DNA from: an uncultured Veillonellaceae bacterium
GTDB taxonomy: Bacteria > Bacillota > Negativicutes > Selenomonadales > Selenomonadaceae
Reading direction: 5' to 3'
Length of the DNA: 43,705 nt
Assembly: GCA_902801565.1 (NCBI GenBank)
Contig: CADCIX010000015.1
Location: 1 to 43,705 of the forward strand
Made by a program: the position numbers and the translations under genes. Below are positions 24,896-32,937 of the stretch, piece by piece. The first letter of the stretch is position 1. Every line of letters starts with the position of its first letter. The notes under the pieces are model-generated. The model worked only from the letters and a program-made list of their open reading frames with translations. It searched no databases and was not told the origin of the DNA.

Positions 24896-25283
24896 TCAAT
24901 CCCAGGTCACGCATAAGCCCTTCCACCTTCCCGAGCTCCAAGGGCTTCGAGGCATAGGCATCACAGCCAAGGTCAAAGGCCTGGTCCACATAATCCATAT
25001 CGGTCAATGCCGTCATCATGATAACGGGAAGATGATCCTCCTGCGGAACACCATGCTGCTTCTCCATCGTCCGGACCACCTTGAGCACCTGGATGCCGCT
25101 GACCTTCGGCATCATGATATCCAGGCAAAGAAGATCGTAATTCATATTTTTCCTCGCAGCATCCATGAGGAGATCCAATGCCTCCATTCCATCCGTTGCC
25201 ACATCCACATCCCCATATTCTGACAGGAATCGCGACAGGAATGTCCGACTCATGCGGTCATCCTCAGCGATCAAAATCCTCAT
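24888..25283 (-). CDS. Single-domain CheY-like response regulator
   Basis: 131 residues, receiver only. Acidic pair D8/D9 (IAEDDR), phospho-acceptor D55 (LLCLDIMMPKVSG), T at MMTALTD, K113 (YASKPLEL). The start overlaps the kinase gene by 20 bases and the end overlaps the EAL gene, which strongly suggests translational coupling. With no output domain, it should act by protein contact, most likely on the EAL protein, or as a phosphorelay intermediate. Confidence 0.93.
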   Translation of the reverse strand: MRILIAEDDRMSRTFLSRFLSEYGDVDVATDGMEALDLLMDAARKNMNYDLLCLDIMMPKVSGIQVLKVVRTMEKQHGVPQEDHLPVIMMTALTDMDYVDQAFDLGCDAYASKPLELGKVEGLMRDLGLIA

Positions 25284-26979
25284 TGCTCTCCCCCCTTAAC
25301 CGACTTTCACAATACGCCAACAATGACGAAACATCCTCCTCCAGCCGCCTCTTTTTCTCCGGCTCCTGGTGTTCATCCCGCGGCTGCAGGAAAACGCTTT
25401 TTCTCTGCGGCGCTGTCTCTGCTTGTTCCGCCTTGACCAAGGGAATCCAGAAGCAGAAACTCGACCCTCTGCCCGGAATGGAAAACACTGTTATTTCGCC
25501 TCCCATGGCCTCCACCAGCTGTTTCACGATCATGAGTCCCAGCCCGGTGCCTCCAAACTGCCTCGTGGTAGAGCCATCCACCTGGCTGAACGCCTTGAAG
25601 AGTTTCCTGCGTCCTTTCCAATCCATGCCGATTCCCGTGTCATGCACGCCAAACTCAAGGCTTGGCCGACCCTTTCTTTGGCCCTCTGCCGCCGTCATTG
25701 CAATCGTTCCCTCTGCCGTAAATTTCAGCGCATTGGTCAAAAGGTTGTTGAGAATCTGGCGAAGGCGCAGGGGATCGCCGTGGACAAACCGGGGAACGTC
25801 GTGATGGGAAGGATGCAGGAACCAGATCCCCTTCGACATCGCAACCCTGCCATGGACGCGGCTCTCCTGCCGAAGCAATTCCCAAAGGTCGAAATGGATG
25901 TCCTCCAGCTTCATGCGCCCGCTTTCCAGCTTGGAAAAATCGAGGATATCATTGATAATATGCAAGAGATCCTCCGAGCATCGCTTGGCGCTCAGGAGAT
26001 TTTCCCTCTGCTCCTTGTCCAATTGTGTGCGGAGCGTCAAATCGATCATGCCGTTCATGCCATTGATGGGCGTCCGGATCTCATGGCTCATATTGGCAAG
26101 GAACTGCCCCTTGGCGCGGCTTGCTGCCTCCGCCTTCTGTCTTGCCAGTTCCAACGCCTTCTCCCTGCGCTTCCTGCGGGAAACATCCACCAGGGCAATG
26201 ATGATCTGTTTTCCGCTCTCCGACCATGCCTGGGAGATGAAAACCTTGAGCCAGACAGGTTCTCCGGTATCCATACTGGAAAGGGCCACCGTGAACTCAC
26301 TGGTGAAATCATCATCCAGAATGGCCGCCTCAAGATTCTTGCGCACGGGACAATGACGGCACTCCGTACCGTGCCCGCACCCCTTCTGCAAGCTGTTCTC
26401 GCAGCGGAAGGCATCGCCAAACTGCAAATGAAGCGCATCATGATAGGAGATCTGCATCAGCTCAAGCCCTGCCTCATTGATGTCGACAATGGCGCCGTTC
26501 CCATCCACCACACAGAGGCCGATCTTCGCTGCTGCAAAAATGGAGCGCATATAGGAATGGTCGGACTCTATCTTCATCTCCAGCCGGCGAAGCTGGGTGA
26601 TTTCCCTCAAGATCACGGAACACCCGATCACATTCCCGGAAGCATCCCGCATGGGAGAACAGGTCGCCGAAAGATATGCGGGGCCTCCCTGCAGCATCAC
26701 ACCCACATTGCGGGCCAATCCCACAGAGGTATCCTCCCGCAGGGCCCGCCGCAAAGGATTCTCGAAGGGCTTTCCCGTCTTCAGGTTCACCAGCGGGCAA
26801 ACGTCACTGAAATACACGTCTCCCTCCATCTGCGGCGAGCAATTCAGGATGCGCGCTGCTGCCGTATTGAGATAGGTCACGCGCTCTTTCCTGTCCGTGA
26901 GAATGACCCCATCACCAATGCCCCCAAGCAATCCCTGCAGGATATCGTGCTGGATCCGCCCCACCGCGCTATCATCCAT
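25264..26979 (-). CDS. PAS-PAS histidine kinase with a four-cysteine PAS domain
   Basis: 571 residues from ATG 26979 (AAGGGAG at 8 bases); ATG 26985 is possible. No membrane segments, so cytosolic. PAS1 about 10-130. PAS2 about 143-268, with an inserted Cys set C193, C201, C207, C210 (FRCENS, KGCGHG, ECRHCPVR) that could bind an Fe-S cluster or metal. HisKA about 290-355 with SHEIRTPING (H299); HATPase about 395-515 with N416 (LLTNALKF), DTGIGM (447-452) and FGGTGLGL (475-482). The acidic, Arg/Glu-rich tail (540-571) overlaps the receiver gene. First gene of the operon. A redox or gas sensor is the natural guess. Confidence 0.92.
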   Translation of the reverse strand: MDDSAVGRIQHDILQGLLGGIGDGVILTDRKERVTYLNTAAARILNCSPQMEGDVYFSDVCPLVNLKTGKPFENPLRRALREDTSVGLARNVGVMLQGGPAYLSATCSPMRDASGNVIGCSVILREITQLRRLEMKIESDHSYMRSIFAAAKIGLCVVDGNGAIVDINEAGLELMQISYHDALHLQFGDAFRCENSLQKGCGHGTECRHCPVRKNLEAAILDDDFTSEFTVALSSMDTGEPVWLKVFISQAWSESGKQIIIALVDVSRRKRREKALELARQKAEAASRAKGQFLANMSHEIRTPINGMNGMIDLTLRTQLDKEQRENLLSAKRCSEDLLHIINDILDFSKLESGRMKLEDIHFDLWELLRQESRVHGRVAMSKGIWFLHPSHHDVPRFVHGDPLRLRQILNNLLTNALKFTAEGTIAMTAAEGQRKGRPSLEFGVHDTGIGMDWKGRRKLFKAFSQVDGSTTRQFGGTGLGLMIVKQLVEAMGGEITVFSIPGRGSSFCFWIPLVKAEQAETAPQRKSVFLQPRDEHQEPEKKRRLEEDVSSLLAYCESRLRGESNEDFDR

Positions 26980-27143
26980 AACCATTGCTCCCTTCACACA
27001 ATGAGCCGCCCCACCGTGTTCAAGTTTCAAAATCTTCAAATCTTCTTTGACATACAAATCTATATAATAATTCCCTGTCACCCGCCTTTTTTCCTACCTC
27101 AATAGAAAAGAAATTTTATTCTTTTCGGAAAGATACGCAAAAA

Positions 27144-27187
27144 CAAAAAGGAGAGGAACTCCTCTTATTAGAGAACGCCCTCTCCTT
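27144..27187 (-). terminator. Terminator of the 5'-nucleotidase gene
   Basis: AAGGAGAGG / CCTCTCCTT outer stem (27148-27156 and 27179-27187), followed by TTTTTG on the minus strand. Inside, AGAGGAGT-type sequences can pair further. The rest of the 26980-27194 gap should hold the kinase operon promoter; I see no clear consensus match. Confidence 0.8.
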
Positions 27188-27194
27188 ATACACA

Positions 27195-28787
27195 TCATGC
27201 AGCCATATCAAGTTGCTGTTCATCACTCCCGGAAGCCTCAGATGTAATGACATCATTCAGGACTTTGATGCGTCCTGTTTCGATGCCCTTCATCCCGACC
27301 TGGTTCAGATAGTCGGCAATGATCTCCTCGCAGGTACCGAATTCGCCAAGCGTCGGCAGATCCTTCAGCATCTCATAATCATCACCGCCGACAAACATGA
27401 AGTCCGTGGCGCCGATGGTGTAGGTCTTCGCATCATCCAGGGGCTCGCCCCCGACCTTGACATCCGAAACACGGTGGCCTGCCGGCATGGACGGGTCAAA
27501 GCTGAAGGTGATGCCGGAAACGTCCAGGAATCCGCCGAAGGAAGCAGGATATCCAAAGACAGAATGCTCCAGCATAGCGCGAACCTTCGCTCCCGTGATT
27601 TCCTTCTTCTGGACGGTGTTTCCGAAGGGGAAGATGGCCATGACATCGCCGCGGGTGACATCGCCCTCGGGAAGGTCTGTCCTCATGCCGCCGCCGTTGA
27701 TGATGCCGATGTCAGCACCCGTGCGCCAACGGAAGGCATCCGCACAGAGATTGCCCAGTTCGGCCTCCTGCTGACGGACGATCTCCCTGTCTCCGGAAAG
27801 CCCGCGTTCCGTATGGGCAACGACTTCGTTGAAAAGTTTCTCGTTCCGCTTCTCAATGGCATCCATGGTTTTCTTGATATTGGCATCGGGGGTCGGAGCA
27901 AGCTGCGCCACGCCCTCTGCATTCAGGAGTTCCGCGCTCTTCTTCGTGATCTTTCCGTCCTCCAGCGTGATGGTGACACGGCCAAGCTTGTACTCATGCC
28001 ATCCGGTCTGGACAATCATTGTGTCACCCACCATGAGGCCTTCGGGCAGGGTGGTATGGCTGTGACCGTCCACGATGAGGTCAATGCCGGGTGCTTCCTT
28101 CGCGATGCGCTCACTGGTGTATTCCGAGCTGGCATCCAGCCCCATATGCATCAGAGCGACAATCACATCGCATTTCGGACGCAGTTCCCGAACCATCTCC
28201 CTTGCCGTATCCACCGGATTCAGGAACTGGATGGTCGCCACATTGGCAGGGCTGGTCTTATAGGCAGCTTCCGGCGTCGTCAGTCCGAACACGCCCACCC
28301 GAAGCCCATCGGAGAATTTGTAGATCTTGTAGTCCTTGAACACGCGCTTTCCTGTGCCCTTTCGCACAACATTCGCACTGAGAACCGTGGGCTTCATCTT
28401 CTTCGCAAGTTTTTCAAGCTGGTCGGAGCCATAATTGAAATCATGGTTGCCCGGCGTGAAGGCATCCATGCAGGACTCGTTCAGGAGTTCCACTGCATTC
28501 ATGCCCCGGCTGACGTTGATGCTGGGCATGCCATGCAACGTGTCGCCAGCATCGAGCCAGAGAGTATCCGGGTTCTTCGCCTTCCCTGCCCTCACAGCCG
28601 CCGACATTTCGGCAAGGCCGACGGCATTTCCGTTGTCATCGCCCTTCACCATGCGTGCATGCATGTCATTCGTATGGAATACAACGAACTCATGGAACCC
28701 CTTTGCTGCCGCCTCGGCCAGCACAGGGGAAAGCATGAGCACTGCCACAAAGAATGCCAGTGCTGCACCTTGAAAAAGTTTTTTCAT
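27195..28787 (-). CDS. Exported 5'-nucleotidase / UshA-type metallophosphatase
   Basis: 530 residues. Signal peptide about 1-27. N-terminal metallophosphatase domain about 30-275: HTNDMHARMV, LDAGDTLHG, TPGNHDFNYG, ALMHMGLD, VDGHSHTTL (all two-metal ligands present). C-terminal 5'-nucleotidase domain about 320-510 with NLCADAFRW, GIINGGGMRTDLP, IFPFGNTV, ATDFMFVGGDDY. It removes phosphate from nucleotides in the periplasm. Start has GGGAGG at 9 bases. Own promoter at 28849-28877, lying between it and the symporter gene. Confidence 0.95.
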   Translation of the reverse strand: MKKLFQGAALAFFVAVLMLSPVLAEAAAKGFHEFVVFHTNDMHARMVKGDDNGNAVGLAEMSAAVRAGKAKNPDTLWLDAGDTLHGMPSINVSRGMNAVELLNESCMDAFTPGNHDFNYGSDQLEKLAKKMKPTVLSANVVRKGTGKRVFKDYKIYKFSDGLRVGVFGLTTPEAAYKTSPANVATIQFLNPVDTAREMVRELRPKCDVIVALMHMGLDASSEYTSERIAKEAPGIDLIVDGHSHTTLPEGLMVGDTMIVQTGWHEYKLGRVTITLEDGKITKKSAELLNAEGVAQLAPTPDANIKKTMDAIEKRNEKLFNEVVAHTERGLSGDREIVRQQEAELGNLCADAFRWRTGADIGIINGGGMRTDLPEGDVTRGDVMAIFPFGNTVQKKEITGAKVRAMLEHSVFGYPASFGGFLDVSGITFSFDPSMPAGHRVSDVKVGGEPLDDAKTYTIGATDFMFVGGDDYEMLKDLPTLGEFGTCEEIIADYLNQVGMKGIETGRIKVLNDVITSEASGSDEQQLDMAA

Positions 28788-28848
28788 CCCTCAAAACCTC
28801 CCTATTCAATTTGTATGGGCTGCCATATCCTCACAACTGCCCATTTAT

Positions 28849-28877
28849 ATTATAAAGGGGCATTGTCTTTCACGCAA
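28849..28877 (-). promoter_or_regulatory. Promoter of the 5'-nucleotidase gene
   Basis: TTGCGT (28872-28877), 17-base spacer, TATAAT (28849-28854) on the minus strand. Confidence 0.8.
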
Positions 28878-28897
28878 GATGAAGATTCAAATTATTT

Positions 28898-30433
28898 TCA
28901 CTTCTTCCCCAATGCCGTCTTCCTCGGCACAAGAATCTCCTCCTCATAGCAGGAGAAGGCCGCTTCCGTCAGATGCGTATCGGGCTTTGCTGTAAAGGCG
29001 CTGACCACGGGAACGATGACCATTCCGGCAAGCATGGCAGCCACACCGCTGTTGATGGGGGACTGCAAAATCGTCGGAAACTCCGGACGGAAGAAGATGT
29101 TCGCCGTCATGAGAGCGCAGGCAAACAGGAAGCAGGCCCAGCAGGAGGCTGTCGTGATCTTCTTCGAATAAAGCGCATACATGAAGGGCGCAAGAAAAGA
29201 ACCGGCCATGGCGCCCCAGGAAATCCCCATGAGCTGGGCGATGAAGTTCACCGAGCTCTTGTACTGCACCATGGCGAGAATTGCAGAGATGGCAATGAAG
29301 ACCACGATGAGGAGCCGCATGACCAGGACCTGCCGCGCCTCGCTCATGTCCTTGATGAAATTGTCCTTGAGCAAATCCAGCGTCAGCGTGGAACTCGACA
29401 CGATGACAAGGGAGGACAGTGTCGACATGGAAGCGGAAAGCACGAGGATCACGATGAGCGCGATCATTCCCTCGGAAAGTCCGGAGAGCATCGTCGGAAT
29501 GATGGAATCAAAGCCATCCTTTGCCACGTTCACCTGATCGGAAAAGAGCCGCCCAAAACCGCCGAGGAAATAGCAGCCGCCCGCCACCACCACGGCAAAG
29601 AGAGTGGAAATGATGGTGCCCTTCTGTATGGCCTGCTCGTCCTTGATGGCGTAGAATTTCTGCACCATCTGGGGCAGGCCCCAGGTGCCGAGGGAGGTCA
29701 GGATGACCACGAACAGAAGATTGAGCGGGTCAGGCCCGAAGAAGGAGGCAAAGATGCCCGGTGTCGTTGCCACCTTGTCGTCCGTGACACGGGCGAGCCC
29801 GTCGAGAGCCGCAAGGAAACCTCCCTTGGACTCCAGCACGGCGGCGATGACGGCCACAATCCCGATGAGCATGATGATCCCCTGAATGAAATCATTGATT
29901 GCCGTTGCCATATAGCCGCCCGCAATGACGTAAATCGCCGTGAGCACTGCCATGAGAAGGATGCATGCCGAATAGTCGATGCTGAAGGCCATGCCGAAAA
30001 GCCGTGACAGTCCGTTATAAAGAGAAGCCGTGTAAGGAATCATAAAGATAAAAATGATGATGGACGCCCCGATTTTCAAGGACGGCGCACCAAAACGCTT
30101 CTCGAAGAACTGCGGCATCGTGGCGGAATCAAGATGGCGGCTCATGATCCTCGTCCGCCGGCCGAGGATGAACCAGGCCAGCAGGGAGCCGATGAGGGCG
30201 TTCCCAATGCCCGCCCAGGTGGCGGCAATGCCGTATTTCCACCCGAACTGCCCGGCGTATCCGATGAACACCACCGCCGAGAAATAGGATGTGCCATAGG
30301 CAAAGGCCGTCAGCCACGGGCCGACGTTCCTCCCCCCCAGCACAAACCCGTCCACATCCGTGGCATGCTTGCGGCAATAGAGCCCGATGCCAATGAGGAC
30401 GGCAAAATACAAACCTAAAAGAACCAGCTTCAT
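28898..30433 (-). CDS. Sodium:solute symporter (SSS family)
   Basis: 511 residues from ATG 30433 (GGAGGG 4 bases before; ATG 30445 has no site). About 13 membrane segments. SSS marks: GGRNVGPWLTAFAYGTSYFS in the first helices (LeuT-like fold, unwound TM1), WKYG, GGYMATAINDFIQGIIM in TM5 (the classical SSS signature), GTWGLPQMVQKFYAIKD, and ILVLSASMSTLSS with Na-site Ser/Thr in TM8. Imports a small solute with sodium. Closest in pattern to PutP/pantothenate-type carriers; substrate not deducible. It ends 110 bases before the 5'-nucleotidase gene. Confidence 0.93.
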   Translation of the reverse strand: MKLVLLGLYFAVLIGIGLYCRKHATDVDGFVLGGRNVGPWLTAFAYGTSYFSAVVFIGYAGQFGWKYGIAATWAGIGNALIGSLLAWFILGRRTRIMSRHLDSATMPQFFEKRFGAPSLKIGASIIIFIFMIPYTASLYNGLSRLFGMAFSIDYSACILLMAVLTAIYVIAGGYMATAINDFIQGIIMLIGIVAVIAAVLESKGGFLAALDGLARVTDDKVATTPGIFASFFGPDPLNLLFVVILTSLGTWGLPQMVQKFYAIKDEQAIQKGTIISTLFAVVVAGGCYFLGGFGRLFSDQVNVAKDGFDSIIPTMLSGLSEGMIALIVILVLSASMSTLSSLVIVSSSTLTLDLLKDNFIKDMSEARQVLVMRLLIVVFIAISAILAMVQYKSSVNFIAQLMGISWGAMAGSFLAPFMYALYSKKITTASCWACFLFACALMTANIFFRPEFPTILQSPINSGVAAMLAGMVIVPVVSAFTAKPDTHLTEAAFSCYEEEILVPRKTALGKK

Positions 30434-30460
30434 AAAACCCTCCATTCTAAAAAAGAGAAA

Positions 30461-30506
30461 CAAAAACACACCCAAACATGAATCATATCTCATACTTGGG
30501 TGTGTT
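30461..30506 (-). terminator. Terminator of the low-complexity protein gene
   Basis: AACACACCCAA / TTGGGTGTGTT, a perfect 11-bp stem (30465-30475 and 30496-30506), then TTTTTG on the minus strand; 5 bases after the stop codon at 30511. Confidence 0.85.
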
Positions 30507-30510
30507 GCAA

Positions 30511-31608
30511 CTATTTATTGGCTGAGGCTTTTCCCAATTTGCCCATTTCCAGCTCAAATTCTTTCATATGTATCTGTGTGTCCTTGTAGGCATTCACCAT
30601 GTCCAGGATTTTCCTGCCCGGTGCCTCCACCTTGACCTGATGTTTCCTTCCCTGCTTCCGCCCCTCTGCCTCCTCGGCATAATCCTCCGGAAGCTCCTTG
30701 TACTCCTCGGAACCGGAAAAGGTCTCCCATTCATCCTGCAGGGCGCGGACAATCATGATGAATTTTTCCAGAATGGAATCCGGCGACGTGTCCTGTCCCA
30801 CCGCCTTATCATCTGTCCCCTTCGCATCCGTCGCATTTTCGGCATGCCCTGCTTCCTCTGTTTTTCCGGCAGTCTCTGCAGCTGTACTGCCCCCGTTCTC
30901 CGCCTTTGCAGCCCCTGCATTCGCGCTGCCACCGTTTTGCGCATTCGCGTCAGCAGACAGGCCGCCATCGGCTGCTGCCTCCATCGTCTCCGCATTTGCA
31001 TTTGCAGTAGAGGCATCGCCGGAAACATTTGCCCCGTTTTCCGCATCGGCACTGCCAAACATCCGGGAAGACGTATTGCCGCCCGGCTCCGAAAAACCTG
31101 CCGCAGATGCCGCGCCGCCTCCTGCCCCGCCGGCAGCCGCCTTTGCCGCAGAAAGTTCCTCGCTGATTTCCGCAGCCGCCTTCACCATGGACTGGGCAAC
31201 CGCCATCCGCGCTTCCTGCCTGGTCTTGCAGGCCCGAAGCTTCGCCTGAAGCTCCTCGCGGTATTCCTGCGCCTTCTTTGCCTTGCGGTACAGGGAAGGG
31301 TCCCTGTCCCGGAGGTACTCGATTTCCGTGGAGGACACCTTCTTGCCGCTCATGAGCTTCTGCTTGATGAGGGATACCCTCTGCTTCGATGCCTCGTCAT
31401 CCGCCTTCCGCGCGGATGACATCATGGAACTCACTACACTCGAATTCATCGACTTCACTGCGTCCGTGAGCCGCTGCCCCGTCTTTGCCTTGTAGCTCGC
31501 GGCAAAACGCAGTTTTTTCTGTTGCAGGTACGCGTTCAATGACCCGATATTCCGAAATGAACTGATCCCCTCAAACATGTCCCTCAGCTCCTTGCTGTTT
31601 CCTGACAT
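30511..31608 (-). CDS. Unrecognised protein: helical ends, Ala/Gly/Asn-rich centre
   Basis: 365 residues. No signal peptide or membrane span. N-terminal about 1-150 is basic and helical (ELRDMFEGI, IEYLRDRDPSLYRKAKKAQEY, QEARMAVAQSMVKAAAEI), likely coiled coil. Residues about 155-270 are low complexity (AAGGAGGGAAS, NANAETMEAAADG, NGGSANAG). The C-terminal about 275-365 is again helical and charged (SILEKFIMIVRALQDEWETF, APGRKILDMVNAYKD). I do not recognise a family. The shape suggests a cytosolic scaffold or filament-associated protein, but this is speculation. Monocistronic, with its own terminator. Confidence 0.75.
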   Translation of the reverse strand: MSGNSKELRDMFEGISSFRNIGSLNAYLQQKKLRFAASYKAKTGQRLTDAVKSMNSSVVSSMMSSARKADDEASKQRVSLIKQKLMSGKKVSSTEIEYLRDRDPSLYRKAKKAQEYREELQAKLRACKTRQEARMAVAQSMVKAAAEISEELSAAKAAAGGAGGGAASAAGFSEPGGNTSSRMFGSADAENGANVSGDASTANANAETMEAAADGGLSADANAQNGGSANAGAAKAENGGSTAAETAGKTEEAGHAENATDAKGTDDKAVGQDTSPDSILEKFIMIVRALQDEWETFSGSEEYKELPEDYAEEAEGRKQGRKHQVKVEAPGRKILDMVNAYKDTQIHMKEFELEMGKLGKASANK

Positions 31609-31683
31609 CCTTTTCCATGGTACAAACCATCTTATCTATTCTATATATCGTTTCCTTAAAAAGAAAACTTAAGCCTTTCAAAG

Positions 31684-31711
31684 AAAAAAAGCCACCACAT
31701 CAAGGGCAGCT
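31684..31711 (-). terminator. Terminator of the DUF3791/DUF3990 cassette
   Basis: AGCTGCC / GGTGGCT stem with two wobbles (31705-31711 and 31690-31696), 8-base loop, then TTTTTT on the minus strand. Nothing else is recognised in the 31609-31770 gap. Confidence 0.7.
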
Positions 31712-31770
31712 CCTTCTATAGCAGGCAAGCCGTACATCATTTCCCGTTCAGTTTTATCCACATAGATTTT

Positions 31771-31980
31771 CTATTCTGTTTCGTTTAATATCTGCACTAG
31801 CAGCTTATAATCCAAATACTGAATCCCTTCCATGCCTTGATGGATCTTATCAGCGAGTTCGCTGTTATAGTATATTTGCATGGCTGTTTCCAGCGATACT
31901 CTCCTTTCCTTAGCTATCTGGGCGATAATCCGCTCTTCCAGTTTTTCTTGGTATACCTGCTCCAAAACATTTTCATCCAT
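31771..31980 (-). CDS. Small acidic helical protein, third gene of a toxin-antitoxin-like cassette
   Basis: 69 residues. GAGGTG, 6 bases before ATG 31980, lies inside the end of the DUF3990 gene, and only 3 bases separate the two genes, so they are coupled. All-helical (VLEQVYQEKLEERIIAQIA, SLETAMQIYYNSELADKI, YLDYKLLVQILNE). The ERRVSLETAM..YYNSELA pattern resembles the small DUF3791-type partners of DUF3990 proteins. Most likely an antitoxin or accessory subunit; not experimentally assigned by anything visible here. Confidence 0.7.
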   Translation of the reverse strand: MDENVLEQVYQEKLEERIIAQIAKERRVSLETAMQIYYNSELADKIHQGMEGIQYLDYKLLVQILNETE

Positions 31981-31983
31981 GGC

Positions 31984-32463
31984 TTACACCTCAAAGAAAG
32001 AATCGTAAATCAGCAGCCTATCTATAGCCCTCTGGGTTATGAAAGCTATCTGGTCATAATTGGGATAGGCTTTGATTTCCTTCAACGCCCTTTCTTTATC
32101 CCAAAGGCCTGTATGATATAAGTCCACTACCCGAAACACCTTATCATTGGCCACTTTGCCAGAAATCAGATCATAATCTTTATAGCACCCGTTTCCATCC
32201 CTGCACTTGCAAACAAAATCTATCCATTCCATTAAATCTTCTGAAAAATTCTTGTGTTTCAAGTTGCCCACATCATCAGACATTCGATAGCAATCCACGA
32301 TAGCAGGCCTATTTCTTTGCAAGCCAGCCTTACGCCGTGCCCAACGCATGGCTTGCTCTTTGACTGTTGTAACATAGAATCCTTGCCCAAAATCAAGCAA
32401 GCGGTAAGAATGCAGAACGTCCGGGTGCTTAATCACCTCGGTCGAGCCATGATAGACAATCAT
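31984..32463 (-). CDS. DUF3990 protein (ADP-ribosyltransferase-like toxin candidate)
   Basis: 159 residues. N-terminal signature of DUF3990: IVYHGSTEVIKHPD, then LLDFGQGFYVTT followed by KEQAMRWARRKA, and DFVCKCR, YDLISGKVANDKVF, DQIAFITQRAI further on. YHGS...GFYVTT resembles the H-G and Y-x-T positions of ADP-ribosyltransferase folds, and as I recall this family is placed in that clan. ATGA overlap (4 bases) with the upstream DUF3791 gene and a 3-base gap to the downstream small gene: a tight three-gene cassette. Probably the toxic member. Confidence 0.85.
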   Translation of the reverse strand: MIVYHGSTEVIKHPDVLHSYRLLDFGQGFYVTTVKEQAMRWARRKAGLQRNRPAIVDCYRMSDDVGNLKHKNFSEDLMEWIDFVCKCRDGNGCYKDYDLISGKVANDKVFRVVDLYHTGLWDKERALKEIKAYPNYDQIAFITQRAIDRLLIYDSFFEV

Positions 32464-32681
32464 ACCACAACGCCCCTTATCCGCAAATACTCCTTGATAT
32501 CATCTACCAAATAGCCGCTTCCCTGAGTATGAAGAATATCATAGTTGGGAACCAGGTATCCATCAATACAGCCTGCCTCCATAAGTTTATGGTAAACCTG
32601 CTTAGGAGACAAGTTCCACTTGTTGGCACAAGCATGAATCATGTAGACCACAAACTCCATGGTATCCTGATGCAGCATCAT
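32460..32681 (-). CDS. DUF3791 protein (probable antitoxin)
   Basis: 73 residues from ATG 32681 (GGGGG just upstream; ATG 32678 also possible). Pattern of DUF3791: FVVYMIHACANKWNLSPKQ, VYHKLMEAGCIDGYLVPNYD, ILHTQGSGYLVDDIKEYLR. Winged-helix-like fold likely. Overlaps the DUF3990 start by 4 bases. This family is found almost always beside DUF3990, so it is probably its antitoxin and perhaps the autoregulator. Confidence 0.85.
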   Translation of the reverse strand: MMLHQDTMEFVVYMIHACANKWNLSPKQVYHKLMEAGCIDGYLVPNYDILHTQGSGYLVDDIKEYLRIRGVVV

Positions 32682-32890
32682 CACCCCCAAAACAATCCAA
32701 TCATCTTCCGTAACCCAGGATGCTTTGTCAACAAGGCCAGTAACAGCATATTATGTGTATTTCCGCCCCCATTGGCATTCCTTCTTGGATATGGGATATA
32801 CATAGTATTCTCCACCAGACGCAGGATTCCTGCCATTTTCGATATGCCAAGTTTCATCAGCGTTTCCTTCTTGCATTCCATGGGGCAGTG
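32682..32890 (-). pseudogene. Possible broken gene upstream of the DUF3791 gene
   Basis: In the frame of the DUF3791 gene, the upstream bases read protein-like (ETWHIENGRNPASGGEYYVY, CQWGRKYT, stop TAA at 32751-32753, then ASWVTEDDWIVLG). A single stop codon interrupts it and no good start is seen. A second frame over the same stretch is also open (58 codons, ending GLFWG), so this may be chance. The 32691-32937 gap holds nothing clearer. Confidence 0.25.
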
Positions 32891-32937
32891 TGGCAAAATG
32901 GACATAAGCGAACAATACGAAGAAAGGAGGAACTGCC

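Noticed and set aside
22073..24916. 947-codon open frame on the plus strand, opposite hydrogenase and EAL genes
   Set aside because: It runs through two different real genes and has no domain; antisense shadow.
31712..31790. 27-codon minus-strand frame ending ALDVVAFFL after the 69-residue gene
   Set aside because: Its end codes the T-run of a terminator; no ribosome site.
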